Positions 34,380 through 46,535 of a stretch of DNA of 64,000 nt are shown here, in pieces. The position numbers and the translations under genes are program-made. Source of the stretch: Melampsora larici-populina 98AG31. Its lineage: Eukaryota > Basidiomycota > Pucciniomycetes > Pucciniales > Melampsoraceae. The stretch lies in NCBI RefSeq assembly GCF_000204055.1, contig NW_006768768.1, positions 373,482-437,481 on the forward strand, written 5' to 3'. The notes under the pieces were generated by a model. It was not told the DNA's origin. It was given only the letters and a program-made list of their open reading frames with translations, and did not search any database. Position 1 is the first letter of the stretch. Each line of letters starts with the position of its first letter.

Positions 34380-36389
34380 TCAGGACTTCGAAGCTGGTCT
34401 AATGGCAAGCTTGAGACATTGTCGGCTAGCCATCTTGTCCAACGCCTTTTGGTATTCTTCAATTGAGAATATATCCTGTTTTTTTAGAATGACCAGTAAA
34501 AAATCACAATATTAGTTTGTTTCCAAGCCTTTGATCACAGGTATGTGAGAGTTTCAGCTCACGGTAACCATTCCATCTGTCCGAATCTTACCAGAATCAC
34601 TTTGTAGTGCAAAAGGTAGGTGACAGCAAAGCAATGATGGATACCTGGTCAGCTCATTGCTAAAACAGACTTTTAAAAGACAATAGACTCAACAGGTAAG
34701 CAACAGCTCGCGGGAAGCAATGGCTGGCGAAAATAAGTTTGTGGTATCCATGTCAGCTGCTTCAAATCTCGACTGATGATTGGAGAGGCAAAGCTGTCTT
34801 ACATTTGAGCAAACGATCCGACGATGTTGATTTCATCTACAAAGATCTTCGTAGGGGACCACGACACTCGGGCTGCATCATCATATACTCCATAGACCAA
34901 CCTAGACACAATGTATTAGTGGCGTAGATGAACAAATAAGAGTATACGGTTGTGACTTACAAAGTACCACCTCGACGCACATAGTTGATACTGTCGTTCA
35001 CAATGGAAGCCACCCCAGTAGCTTCAACTACGATGTCAAAGCCGCGCGGGTTGTCTTTCTTCAATTGAGCCCATTGTTGAGCCGCATCTTTTCGATCAAG
35101 ATCGATGTATTCACTGAAATGGTCAAACCACATTTTGGCATAGTCAGTGGTCTCTAAGCGTCTGAATTGAAATTATGGGGAGGTTATAAAATTTACTCGG
35201 CAGCCTCAATCTTACGCGCTATGTCCTGTAGTTCCCAACACGCAACGAATCAATAAGCGATGGACAACAAACGTGACACAGTGGATGACCAGAATATATG
35301 GCCACTCACCATCTTCATCCCTTTATTCGCAGCCAAAACAACTCGTTGGACTCCATTCTGTTTGAGAAGTTGAGCCAACATGAGGCCTGTCGGGCCAGCC
35401 CCAATCAACAAACATTCGCTACCAGGCATAGGGCGAATCTTGTCAAGGCCATGAATAGCGCAAGAGGCGGGTTCAACTAAAACAGCTTGTTCGTCGGTGA
35501 GATTTTTGATCGGAAACACTTTGGCAGCATCGAATTGAACGTATTCCGAAAACCCGCCATTGCGAGTTACCCCGTGGGCCTCCAGATCTAGTGAGAACGT
35601 GCGCGAAGACTCGATTAACTTCAAGTCATTGGAAATACTCGATACTCGAAGGCGAGTGACCACTGAACTCTACTTACTTTCGCAAAACCTGATAGACAGG
35701 AAAAGCAACGTTCATAAAATGGTCAAAAAGCGTCCTCAAAGGAGGCAATTTGGATCCGAATCCGTGAATTGTCAAAGACGTACAAAGGCTTTCCTCTTTT
35801 ACAAAAGAAACATGTACCGCAGACTTCGGTATTGTCGCAGACCACTCTATCTCCCACCTTGAAATTGGTGACATTTTTGCCAACAGCCGCAATGGAGCCA
35901 ACCACCCTATAATCCAAAAGAAAGGGACAGAATCATAGTTCAGAAAAGCTGCATGAGAAGCTGCATAATGTGGGGTAAGGAGTGGCAAAAAAGACTAAAC
36001 TCGTGACCGGGGATTAAAGGAAATTTCGAGATGAATTCCCCTTCGTGAATGTGTCTGATCGGGTAAAGACAAGAAGTGCATGGATGAGAGACCGGTTATA
36101 TTTGGTTAAAGGTTGAATGTCTGTAAATACTAAACTGATCGGTACCACACACACCACACATCAAGACTTTTGAGTGAGATGCAAAAGGTCAAGAAGCGAG
36201 ACAGAAAGCATGGTGAGTGATTCCGAGTGAACACTGGCGGAGAACAATCAAGGTAAACAGCGATCAGTTACCTTTGACCAAAACCTCGTTATCGCTATAT
36301 TGAGGAACATCAGCCTGAATGACCGAGAAGTTTCTTGGCTCTTTGTAATAGAGCGCAGTCATCTTGGAAGGAACATCGCTGGAAGACAT
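34380..36389 (-). CDS. Zinc-dependent polyol dehydrogenase, D-arabitol dehydrogenase-like
   Basis: Medium-chain dehydrogenase of the sorbitol/arabitol group, expected in the cytosol, interconverting a polyol and a ketose with NAD(P). Exon 1 starts [20 protein letters not shown]. Exon 2 brings the catalytic zinc Cys ([11 protein letters not shown]), and the next give '[18 protein letters not shown]' with the other zinc ligands. The structural zinc lobe '[18 protein letters not shown]' is followed by an 11-nt microexon that completes 'FCENLEAHGV'. Then come '[17 protein letters not shown]', the nucleotide fold '[16 protein letters not shown]', '[17 protein letters not shown]', '[15 protein letters not shown]', and the end '[20 protein letters not shown]' with TGA at 34380-34382. 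All junctions checked close in phase except some doubt at the exon after 'NIVGSFAQ'. Rusts make D-arabitol and mannitol, and a D-arabitol dehydrogenase (ARD1) is known from Uromyces; substrate here is inferred. Confidence 0.85.
35678..35688 (-). other. 11-nt microexon of the polyol dehydrogenase gene
   Basis: GTTTTGCGAAA lies between a CTATCAG acceptor and a GTAAGT donor. The introns on either side are 35783-35689 (95 nt) and 35677-35588 (90 nt). Only with this exon does 'KRGKPL' join 'NLEAHGV' in frame, supplying Phe-Cys-Glu, and this Cys is a structural-zinc ligand in the family. Confidence 0.75.
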
Positions 36390-36405
36390 GATTGCTTGCT
36401 ATAAC

Positions 36406-36432
36406 GATGATGATGATGATGATGATGATGAT
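36406..36432. repeat. (GAT)n microsatellite
   Basis: About nine GAT units, 17 bases upstream of the dehydrogenase start codon, in its 5' leader. Confidence 0.9.
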
Positions 36433-38088
36433 GCTAGATTGAGATGAATTGATTGAAATGATTTGATGAAAGTAGTAAAGACCTGGTTTGTGTTTTTATA
36501 GTGGCAAGTTTTAGAAAATCCAACTTGAGCTTATTTACCTGGCGGACGGTCAAGTAGCTGTATTTATGATTTGCTTGAAACACGTCATCGTACCTCTCAT
36601 TACCCACCACCACGTCATTCTAGCAACCATGAACTCAATCTTCACACTGACACCGAGCTCGGACTTTGATACACGATCATTAACCTTCAACTTCCATAGA
36701 TAACAATGGATCAAACAACTCAAACTTCCCTCACAATGGCTTATCACGATCGAGTTAATCGATGGGTTGTTGTATACCAAATGTAGGAATAATTTTGTAT
36801 CTCGAGATAAATAACTGTGCGACAATTATCACACATGTCACATATCCATCCTCAATATCTCAACGGCCTATAAGAGCTGTTAGGAGCTGTTACTGCAGAC
36901 TTTCGGTTTCTTGGTCCACCGAAGAAGAATTTGTTTTTATATGCACTGGTTGCCCTCTGGGTTTCAAACGCTTTTGTACTTACTTCGTATCTTAGTTTGA
37001 AGGAACAAGGCGCTTACAATGGTCAATGTGAGACTTGAAACCACAAGAGACCAACAGAATGAACCAGACACGTTCGTGGGTCAGGTGCGCCGGAAATGTT
37101 CCTATTATCCAGATGTCATGTGACACCTTAACTCCACTTATAAGTACCACCGGAGACAAAGGCCTCTCTCCTTGCAAATTCAAATTAAAGTAATTTCATG
37201 GGATGCAAAGGTGGTGAATTTTTCAAGTTAAAAATTGAAGGTAACTTATATATCAGATAATCAGATGACCTGATTGCCTTCATGGAGGCGGCAACTCACC
37301 CCAATTCAACTCTCCTCTCAACTAAGTCTAGGGGGTCAACTCCTTGGCAAGTTAGTATGATGAACTACCTAAGCATACCCGTGGAGTATCAGAGTCACTT
37401 AAACAGTCAAGGCATTTTCAAAGACATTCTTTAATCAGGCTAATCTTGATCAAGATGCATTATGTACTTTTAAGACCATAAAAATCGATACTGAGGTGCG
37501 CTGAAATTGCTGATGCTGTCTTTCTCTTATCGGAACATGATCTTCCATTCCACGTACCTTGGGAGCTGCTTGTCAAGAAATTTTGCCAAATTAATTGAGA
37601 CACATTGTCAGGATCAACTTCAAACTATATAGACAAAACATAGATGTAAGCGAAAAATATTTTTTATGAAAAAGCTCAGAACTGCAAACTAAACAAATCA
37701 ACACAGAATGGCATACAATTCTTGGGAGGGAAATATTTTGAACTGTAAAGCAAACATAAAACAAACATAATTGAGTTATTTTTGTAAAAAAAATGGTGAA
37801 ATCGAGTCTGAAGTTGAAAGAGTGCGTCCATAGACAAGAAACATTGCTACGGAGAAAACAAATGTGAAAGGTTTATTGTCACACAGAGACTTGAGGATGA
37901 GGATTGAAAATGTGAAAGGTATAGAATTGAAAAAGTTCTCATCAGCTTGGTCACCAGGTTCAAGGTCGTCAATTCTTATATACATTTTGGGTTTCTCTTG
38001 AGTAATGCTCTAATATGTACACGCATGAAGAAGTCTCAACGTTCTAGATGCTTTGGCAGAATGGGTATATTGGCGTTCATTCCTCTAC
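36433..38088. other. Intergenic, no gene recognised
   Basis: Nothing recognisable. The 3' side, from about 37877, is part of the tandem duplication. Confidence 0.5.
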
Positions 38089-39173
38089 TTAGATTCCTGG
38101 TACCTTACACTCGAGTCCAAGTTTTCTCAGCTCTGTCTTATCATCATCTGTGCATCTAACACAATTTTTCACAGTCTGTATTTAACCCGGTCACATGTTT
38201 CAAGTCAAATAAATCAGCACAATGCACTCCAAATGCAGGTAAAAGTAATTGAACGTGAGAACAGATGAAAAGACTCACTTTAAGGTAATTACGTTTAGCT
38301 CCTTTTCGCCCTAAGACATCGCCATCTTTACAATGCAGTTGAAATCCCAAGAAGAATGACACCCTTCGAAATTTGCATTATGATATGCCAGTTGAATACC
38401 AATAGTCAGTCAATATCATCAAAAAAACGTGATTGACGGACAAACAAACCCTTTTAAATTCTTCAATATAGTTTTGGCAGGACCCTCCCCAATACTTCTA
38501 AGTCCAGCATTAATAGCATCATATACAGCCAAAGCATTTACTATATACTGTCTATCCAATGTGATGGGGAAGTTTTTCATTGCAAACTTTACTGCGCTCA
38601 CTCTGGTATCTTTTAGAAAAGATATTGTCGTCTATGTGTGAAAGGCAAAACAAAATGGTGTAATGGCAAATTGATTTTCAAAAGAAAAATTCTGTCAGCG
38701 TATCAAGTAGGACAGGTATCAAAGCAATAAATACTTGTAAAACGTTTATACTCACAAATTGAATACGCGAATTACCCTCGCCAAATTCTACGTCAGGTAG
38801 AGTAGACAGGGAATCGAAGGCTTTGCTCTTGAATAGATGAAAGTGAAAATCAACATCAATTGAAACGTAATCATTTCTTGATCGGAGTTGATCCTAGATG
38901 ATTGAAATCAAAATATCCCTTACATTTGGTATACATTTTACATTCGAATCAGCTTTAACGTCCGATGGTAAAGGCGAACTTCCCACTAAGAAACATGGCT
39001 TAGCACCATCATCTGCTCGAACAAGGACCGGCCCTATGTACGTTCATTGAAAAATTAAAGAACATTTGATATCAGTCAAAGAATGCCACGATGATATTCT
39101 TGAACTGCAGCTTGAATTTACCTGAAAAGAATGACACAAGGAAGAGTGATGCGATATACATGCGATAACACAT
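38089..39173 (-). CDS. Secreted cysteine-containing protein A, 217 aa, six exons
   Basis: Exons 39173-39122, 39033-38924, 38893-38756, 38631-38450, 38363-38279 and 38175-38089 close exactly to 217 codons plus stop. The N-terminus MCYRMYIASLFLVSFFSG is a clear signal peptide, encoded almost wholly by exon 1. The mature part has six Cys, all shared with paralogue B: KPCFLVG, VKCIPN, LHCKDG, KNCVRC and LECKVPGI. Central motifs shared by both are SKAFDSL..LPDVEFG, NFPIT.DR.Y.VNA and INAGLRS. I do not recognise the family; there is no membrane segment after the signal. Small secreted Cys-bearing proteins in tandem are typical effector candidates in rusts, but that role is inference. A MITE (39272-39360) lies about 100 bp upstream of the start. 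Confidence 0.8.
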
Positions 39174-39271
39174 TTTATAGTGGTTATTAGTTCTTGATGA
39201 CTATATTGGTAAAAAGTTGAGAGTGTCAAAGTCTGCTTATGCCGAAGGTATCAGATTTTAAGTGATATGTA

Positions 39272-39360
39272 CAGTCATTTAAGAAAAGCTTGCCCTAAAT
39301 TGCCCGCAAAACTCGAGCGAATTGGCGGGGAATTTGGGGCAAGCTTTTCTTAAATGACTG
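39272..39360. mobile_element. Complete 89-bp Tc1/mariner-like MITE
   Basis: The ends are CAGTCATTTAAGAAAAGCTT and its complement, continuing as imperfect arms to about 36 bp. It is flanked by TA on both sides (39270-39271, 39361-39362). The core contains CCCGCAAAACTCGAGC. It is absent from the duplicate promoter of gene B, so it inserted after the duplication. Confidence 0.85.
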
Positions 39361-40273
39361 TACAAAGATGAGCTATGTTGAAGTGACCGGCTTTTATGTT
39401 GTGAGTGGAACGAGAGTGCTGAGTTCGATTGAATTCGTCACACACCCGGCCAGCATAGGCCAGCATCTCCCGAAGCCAAATCAAGATTCGCACGTCTTCT
39501 CACTTCTAGATGGTCATAGTAAACTGTATAGTCGATCGTCCACAAAAACTTGTCGTTCCTACCATCGTGAAGGTTTCAATGGACCTCCATGTGCAGTCGA
39601 GTTAGGTCGAGTTACCCGCAGGACTCAAGTGAATTGGCGCCATTCCGTTGTCAAGCTTCAAGAAATTGACTGTACATACATGAACCACTCATAACCTCAT
39701 AACAGCTCATAACTTGACGATGATACAGGATGATACGTAGCATTCAGATCACAAGAGATGGGGTAGCAATCGCACTACGAAGCAAAGAAAGCAACCTACA
39801 AGAACCTGCATACGTCTGTCTCTGAAAAAAACATGGACACATGTGAATAGTTTGATTGCTATGGAGAACATCAATAACCTTTCTACAGTACAGCTCAGAA
39901 CAGCGAGCGGCGTCCGCACGGTGTACGAACTTCACTTACAAACAAATCACGGCAAATTATAAAACAAACAAATTAGTGACATTACGAATTAAGTTGAAAA
40001 AACATTATTTTTTTGTCCTTTAGAAAAAAAAGTTTGCTACAATATAGAAAAAAGTTTGCAAAGATGCTAGTGTCACACAGAGACTTAGTAAGCAATTACA
40101 ATGTTCAAGGTCTCAATCAAAAAAGATCCAAAAAAATCAAAGAGTTTGGTCTCCAACGTCATCACTTCTTGTATCCATCTTGGACATGTTTTTGGTGATA
40201 CCCTACCGCATAAAAAGCCTAAACGCTCCAGTTGCGTTGGTAAAGTGGGTATATTGGCGGTCAATCATCTATT

Positions 40274-41371
40274 TCAAATTCCTGGTACCTTACACTCGAG
40301 TCCAAGGTTTCTCAGTGCTTTCTTATCATCATCTGTGCATTTATAACAATTTTTCAACGTCTATATTGACCAAACGCAGTCAGGAGTGAATTGAATCAGA
40401 ACAATCCACTTAGCAGTTAGGTAAAATTAATAACGTGAGGACGGATGAAAAAAACTCACTTTAAAATAATTACGTTGAGCTCCTTTTCGCCCCAAGATAT
40501 CCTTATCTTTGCAATTAACTTGAAACTCCAGGAAAAATTCCACTCTGTAATATCATCATAAGATAATGGACAAATTCAATAATGAGATTCAGTCAATAAT
40601 TCCAAAAAAACATAATCAATATTTAAACGGACCCTTTCAAAGGGCCCAAAAAAATTCCAGAAGGACGGTCCCCAAGACTTCGGAGTCCAGCATTGATAGC
40701 TCCATATAGAGTCATTGCATTTACTAGATACTCCCTATCCTGAGTGATGGGGAAATGATTGATTGCAAACCTGACTGAGCTCACTCTGGTATCTGTTAAA
40801 AAAGAGATCGCCGTCTAGGTATAGATAATAAGAAGAACAAGATCATGTATGTAATGTCACATCGATTTTGGGAAATAAGAGATTTGTAATCATATCAAGT
40901 TCGTTAACTAGCTATCAAATCGATATTCAATTGTAAGAAGGTTGACTTACAAATCGAATGAGGAAGGCATCTTTGCCGAATTCCACGTCGGGAAGAGCAT
41001 TTAACGAATCAAAGGCTTTGCTCTTGAATACGCGGACGTGGAATTGCACATCAATTGAAAAGTCCTCATATCTTGATATGACTGGAATTAAATAACTCGA
41101 ATTAGAAATATCCTCACATCTGGTATACATCTCACATTCGGATCAGGTTTAACGTCTGATGGTAGAGGCAAATTTCCCACTAAGAAACATGGCTTAGCAC
41201 CATCACTTTCTACAGAAAGGACCGTTGCTATATAAGTGTATACAAAAACCAAAGCCCATCCAAGATCAACTGAATGAAGCAAAAAATGTCGTCTTGATTT
41301 GAGTTAGGTTTGACATTACCTGCGAAAAATAACACTGCGAAGAGTGATGTGATATTAATGTAACGAAACAT
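40274..41371 (-). CDS. Secreted cysteine-containing protein B, paralogue of A
   Basis: Same six-exon plan as gene A, in the same order. The signal peptide is MFRYINITSLFAVLFFAG (exon 1). Exon 2 is TVLSVESDGAKPCFLVGNLP...VRCIPD; exon 3 contains SKAFDSLNALPDVEFGKD; exon 4 NHFPITQDREYLVNAMTLYG and INAGLRSLGDRP; exon 5 VEFFLEFQVNCKDKDILGRK; exon 6 TLKNCYKCTDDDKKALRNLG to LECKVPGI and TGA at 40274-40276. All six Cys match A. The exon 3 acceptor differs from A: only an AG directly before 'DFSIDVQFHV' keeps the phase, so B would lack about eight residues there. No stop or frameshift is otherwise seen, so both copies look functional. Confidence 0.75.
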
Positions 41372-43942
41372 TTTTCACTTGAGGTGATTAGATCTCAATT
41401 AGTATCTATATAGCTAAAAAGATGACACTGTCAAGACTTGATGATACTGGAGGGTATGAGTTTTATCACTTGACACTATATAACTGAAAAAATGACACAG
41501 TCGAAATTCAACTATACTGGAGAATACTAGATTTAATCACTATATGTGTAAAAAGATGGGCCTATGTTGAAAGTGGAGGGGATATGATCAAGAACGCATC
41601 TATGTTGAAGTGGCCGGCTTTTATATAAGTGGAATGAGAAAGTGCTGAGTTTGATTGACGCGCTACCTTGGGACCCGGCCACCATCTCCCGAGTCCCGAC
41701 GCCAAATCATCGATATTTGGATGTATTTATTCCTCAGAATCCCAGTTCTTGTGGTCATAGCTGCCGAAAAGACAACGATCTCCCTCGCTCTGACTAGATA
41801 GCCAGTACCCTGAGGCAGACTACTCTCCTATTTTCTGTAACTTGTTTAGCTAGTGTTCAACGCGATAAAGCGTACATGCACTTTCAAAAAAATGGTCATA
41901 GCAAACTATATAGTCGATCGTTCAACAACCGACCCAAAACTCCTTGTTCGCCTACTATCATGACGGTTTCATGGACATCCATGCCCATACATCACTCATA
42001 ACTTCACGAGCATAGCATTCAGATTACATGAGATAGGGCAGCAATCGTCTTCGATAGTGAAGCAAACAAAGCAACCTACGCCGGGCTACGGTTAATTGTC
42101 GAGACTAGACAACAGACTGAATGGCATTCATGTTTGATCCAACTTGGGCTGTGAAGTTGCCTCTGCAAAAAACATGAACATATTCGAATGCCAAGTATAG
42201 AATCTCAAATGACCTTTCTACAGTACAGCTCATAACATCGAGCGGTGTCCGCACGTTGCCGTATGTTTTTCTGTGAAACCAGTTTTTCAAGACCCCGCAT
42301 GCGACCAACACCTCTTGCATCAATCCTTGAGTTCCGAACCTTTTTGTCAACTACAGAGGGTGCCATTCACTTCGGATTCACTGACCGCTGGTCACTGTCT
42401 ACATCCTTCGAAGGAGCGTTTTCCAGTTGGTACATAGAGGTCAACTCATACGCCGCGATGTATCGAGCTGCTTTATCCTCGTAATCAATGGAAGAAGCTT
42501 AGATGTTGAGGTTGGAATAAGATCCTGAGTAAGCCAATATATGACGGTGGGTTTCGGAATTAAGAATGGTGAAGCACTGCGAGACAGTCTTCCATCCAAA
42601 ATTAGAGGTATTCAGACTTCAACGTGTCTAAGGAGCGTATAGAGCAAGGACCTGGCCTACTTTAGGGCCGTCCAGAAACAAAGACCCATCAGAGTTCGCG
42701 GGTTCTTCTGCTCCGCAAAGCGTGTAACAGTTTCTCTTCAGCGCACGCGGAAGGGGTGGTCTGCCTCTCACTCATAAAGATGAGTGAGAGGCAGACAAAC
42801 CTATCGAAGCACGTGAGGGGAGGAAGGGCGCCTTCCCTGTTCTATCAAATTTCCTTTAACTTTTTCCACTTCATTTCTTGTGTATTACACCGCTACTATG
42901 TGTACGACAAAATTTAAATGATCAAAGAACAAGCTGTTCGGGCAAGTGAAGCTTATCTGAGACTTTGATAAGTTTATAAGAAACATCGGCCACTTCAACG
43001 GTTCTTCTGCATATTTCCACGATTTGTACCTTGTTAACCCTGTGTACATCCAACTGAAGCTTTGAGATGTGCCCTCCAAATCAAGGATTTACTCCAAAGC
43101 TATCCCGTTTCTGGGAATAGAAACTATGCTGGGTAAGGCGCCAATGTGGAATATTTGATAAGGATATGTACTATGTAGTGAATCGAATGCTTCGACGCGA
43201 CCCCCACCTCCGGGCTAGTTAAGCACCATCCACAGTGCACACAAACCGGGCTGAGGGTCAATACCTGCGGGGTTGTCCAATGTTCATTCGATGTTGTCAC
43301 TCGAAAATTTCTTTTGCGACGCTTGTTCGATCTTTCAGATTTGGTCAAATGATTGTTTCTGTGGCAAATTCTGCCACTTTGAAAATCAAATTTATAATAA
43401 CACACTCGCCACTACATCCTTAGTTTCGATTTTTTCCAATCAATCGAATTTGAGCTGTGGATTTGTACCCTTCTGCGCCGATACTTGATTGTCGATCACG
43501 CGGGGTACAAATTGATTAACAGACATCAAATACGAAAATCGGCCTTTGGTTTGGTGGAACGGTCCCTATGGTACCCTTTACCAAAACTCAAGGTGGAGAT
43601 GAGTAGCGGTGCCGGTGAGATCAACGTGGTACTCTTAAAAGCATACGAATGTTGAGATTATGAAGAGAGCGATGGAAAGCCAGAACTCCATCTTCCTCTT
43701 TGGTAAATTATAAAGTCTGGGTCCGCAAACTATCTTTCCGGAGCCACGCAACCTGGTCCTTGCTCAAGTTCTTTCTTGTGGCATAGATCTGTGCCTCCAT
43801 CTAATTAGCTGGTGCGATCTTCGAAGCGCCCGTCCGTCTTCCGTATTGCCTTATCGTGATCTGTGAGAGTTTTTCCTTAAACGGCATCTGACTCTCAGAG
43901 AAAGACTGACTCTCCTGACACGCGTTCTTCCCAGTGATCTTC
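41372..43942. other. Intergenic with possible gene relics
   Basis: 41400-41570 holds the promoter repeat of unit 2. On the minus strand, 42484-42100 reads partly coding-like (YEDKAARYIAAYELTSMYQL), and 43090-42890 has another weak stretch; neither is recognised and neither forms a gene. A perfect hairpin lies at 42759-42796. Confidence 0.4.
42759..42796. repeat. Perfect 17-bp hairpin
   Basis: GTCTGCCTCTCACTCAT, loop AAAG, ATGAGTGAGAGGCAGAC. The stem is fully paired with a 4-nt loop and lies in intergenic DNA, separate from other repeats seen here. Confidence 0.75.
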
Positions 43943-44868
43943 ATGGATCAATCTTCTCCTCCTGTTCACAAACTCTTCACGTAAGACCTTTTTCTAAAGA
44001 AAAGTTTTCAACGGAATTTGTGCTGCGATTCCACACAAAGCATCGTGGTAAAAAGCTAATGAAGATATCGGCCTGGTCTTTGATTAGCTACGGGACTCTG
44101 ATGAACATACCTATCCTTGAGCGTGTCTTAGGGAGAACGGTAGATGATCTGAAATTTATGCCTGCTATTCTTCTAGTTAGTCCTCTCCATCCATTCTTTT
44201 TAGAAGAGCTTTCTTTTCTTGTGGATTTCGGTTGGAAAACCTTGTCGATGCTGCCACAGAGTATGGGATATGGGCCAACACTGGCTAACATCACTCTGCT
44301 CAAACTCTCCTATTGTACAGAATCATTCTAGACTAAAACTTCTTGATGCGGATTACCCAGCTGCTGTTCCAGTTTCTACAGCAAAATCCATCCTGGGGCG
44401 AGGATTGACCGCCGAGGAGAGTGAGGTACACGGCAGACTCATCATTGGTCTCACGCCGACTGACCTATTGCGTCTGGATCGATTTGAAGGTGAAGGAGAG
44501 GTAGGTAAAATCCTTCTCAACGAATTTATCCGCGCTGATATGGTGACTTATATTTATCTAAATCATAATCCTGCTTTGCTGTGATCTGCATCACGGGAAA
44601 ATCGGTCGACCATAAGCGTTACAACTCCATGATCCTATCTGTCACTGTTATTGATGAATCGCAAGACAACTCCATCTCCTCAAACGACGAGCAAACTATT
44701 TTAGGAGATAACGTCGAGGCTTCAGTATACATTTATTCAGATGGATTGAGATCAAATCTAGCGCCCGTCTTCTGGACTCATGAAGAGTTTTCAAAGAATC
44801 ATCTCCTGAAATGGACTCAGGACCAACTCGCAGAATTCGACATATTTGAGGAACGAAGAGAGATATAG
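43943..44868 (+). CDS. AIG2/gamma-glutamylcyclotransferase-like protein, 185 aa
   Basis: Exons 43943-43980, 44088-44175, 44321-44500 and 44617-44868 close to 185 codons plus TAG. After MDQSSPPVHKLFT comes the family hallmark YGTLMNIPILERVLGR, which forms the substrate-binding loop. The middle exon has 'LLDADYPAAVPVSTAKSILG', 'VHGRLIIGLTPTDLLRLDRF' and the acidic 'FEGEGE' that corresponds to the catalytic Glu region. The last exon, from 'RYNSMILSVTVID', adds a C-terminal extension. Fungal relatives are small cytosolic proteins proposed to act on gamma-glutamyl or similar amides; substrate is not predictable. No signal or membrane segment. The model is complete and unbroken. Confidence 0.8.
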
Positions 44869-46535
44869 GAGTTTGCTTTGCCTTATGCTGATGTTGTTCA
44901 ACTAGATCATCACCTCATGTCTCGAGAATCTGTGGTTAACCTCAACATTCTTTTCGGATAGTGAGCATATCGCGTCATAAACACGTATAAACCTTTCATT
45001 ATTTGATACATTTGTGTTTCATCAAATCCTCAAAACACGCGCTTCAGCATTATGATATAAATTAACATCAAACACAATGCATTCTAATTGGAACCCCTAG
45101 AAAGTATTTGCAAATGATCAAGTGTCTACTGAGCCTTGCCTGACACTGTCATAAATAAAAAAGATAACTGCAGTTTGTTTTGACTCTCTTAAAGGTGTCC
45201 GCTTTGTTATACTTGAATCTTAGAGATCAAGTCAAGATACTGAATCACTTGAGAAAATGGTGCTGTTTGTATTCTCTGAAGTCAGTCAACTTCCCCCATT
45301 CTAGCTCCCTGTATCCAGCTTACAAGAGGGGCAGATATCTAGAACCCTCCATGGTGCACTCATGTGTCTTGAAGTTGATATGATTGTTTGTGAGAATGCT
45401 GGAGCTGACCAATTTTAAGAGAGACAGGTTAAACATCTTCATAGCCACAGATTGACCTATTTGGACAATTTCAGAAGTGCAAGAAAGTGAAGAAAGAAGT
45501 TCAGACCTCTTTATTGAAGGTTGTACTATCTGATGAATGAAAACACTTGGAGGAAATATGTCTGTCACTCCAGCTGAGAAGACCTGTTTGTAAATCTGCC
45601 ACACATTGAGTTTTTTGCACAACCCCGTCAAGTAGCCCGGACTGACCCATTTTGATATGCCAATGGCCAATATGAAAATACTCAGCTCATGTCCCACACC
45701 ACTGCCAGCATTAGCCTTGGTAGGATCAGGCCTAGCCTGGGAACATGATTGAGAGTAGAATGGGCCATAAATTCATCTTGCACTGCAATTCTGAGCCATA
45801 AAGCATGTGCTACACGTGTGCAAACATCTGAGTAACATGTAATGCATTCTGTGAATTTGTCCAGACTCCAGATTGAGACAACCATATCAAAAAATTGACT
45901 ACACCTGGGCAATATTCATGAAGATGTTTAACAGTCCAAGAAGGCAAAGCTAGTCCCCAAGACCCATGTTTGCATCTGGGAACCTGTTTGATCCTGGCAG
46001 TGCACAGTACAGTGTGTATCCTCTGCAGCAATTCTGCAAGCGCAATTGTGTACCATCCCTTCACTATGTTAACAGGCAGGTCAATGTTGAACCACTGTGA
46101 AAAGATCTATCATGAATCACTTCTAAATCCATCAAAACTGATATATGCAAAAAGCCACAACAAAAGAAGAAATAAAGAGCATCAAAAAGGTAAAGTAATT
46201 GAAAAAAAAGTATAGAAAGTGAAAAAAATTTTAGAAGCTTTGGGTAAGAAAGAAAATATTACATAGGGTTAAACTCACACACAAACTTGTAGAGAAAGAA
46301 AAAAAATGGATGAATGTGATAGGATGAGTTAGACAAGAAAAAAACTCCTCGTGTATCACATAATCAAAAATCAAAAAAAAGAACACATAAACTCTTCTTT
46401 TTACAAACTTTCAACAGGTATTCTATAATGGTTAAACCTTGTATTTGTTGAACTTTTCATCATTCTGTTGTTTGGGTATTAGAGGAATCCAAACAACTGA
46501 CAAGAAATGATGAGTTAGAGGATCCTTAAAGGACA
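44869..46535. other. Intergenic, no gene recognised
   Basis: Minus-strand frames at 46064-45320 look faintly coding (for example TVKHLHEYCPGVVNFLIWL) but shift frame and contain stops. Possibly an old transposon relic. 46100-46480 is A-rich. Confidence 0.4.

Larger units (their letters stand above)
37877..42262. repeat. Tandem segmental duplication, two units of about 2.2-2.3 kb
   Basis: Unit 1 runs from TGTCACACAGAGACTT (37877) to GAGCGGCGTCCGCACG (about 39920). Unit 2 runs from the same sequences at about 40070 to about 42260. Each unit includes 3' flank, a complete six-exon secreted-protein gene, promoter and about 700 bp upstream (for example CTATGTTGAAGTG.CCGGCTTTTAT at about 39370 and 41601). 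Unit 1 alone carries a MITE in its promoter; unit 2 has an extra roughly 66-bp promoter repeat. Confidence 0.8.

Noticed and set aside
36395..36435. Possible regulatory GAT array
   Set aside because: A plain trinucleotide microsatellite in the leader; recorded as a repeat only.
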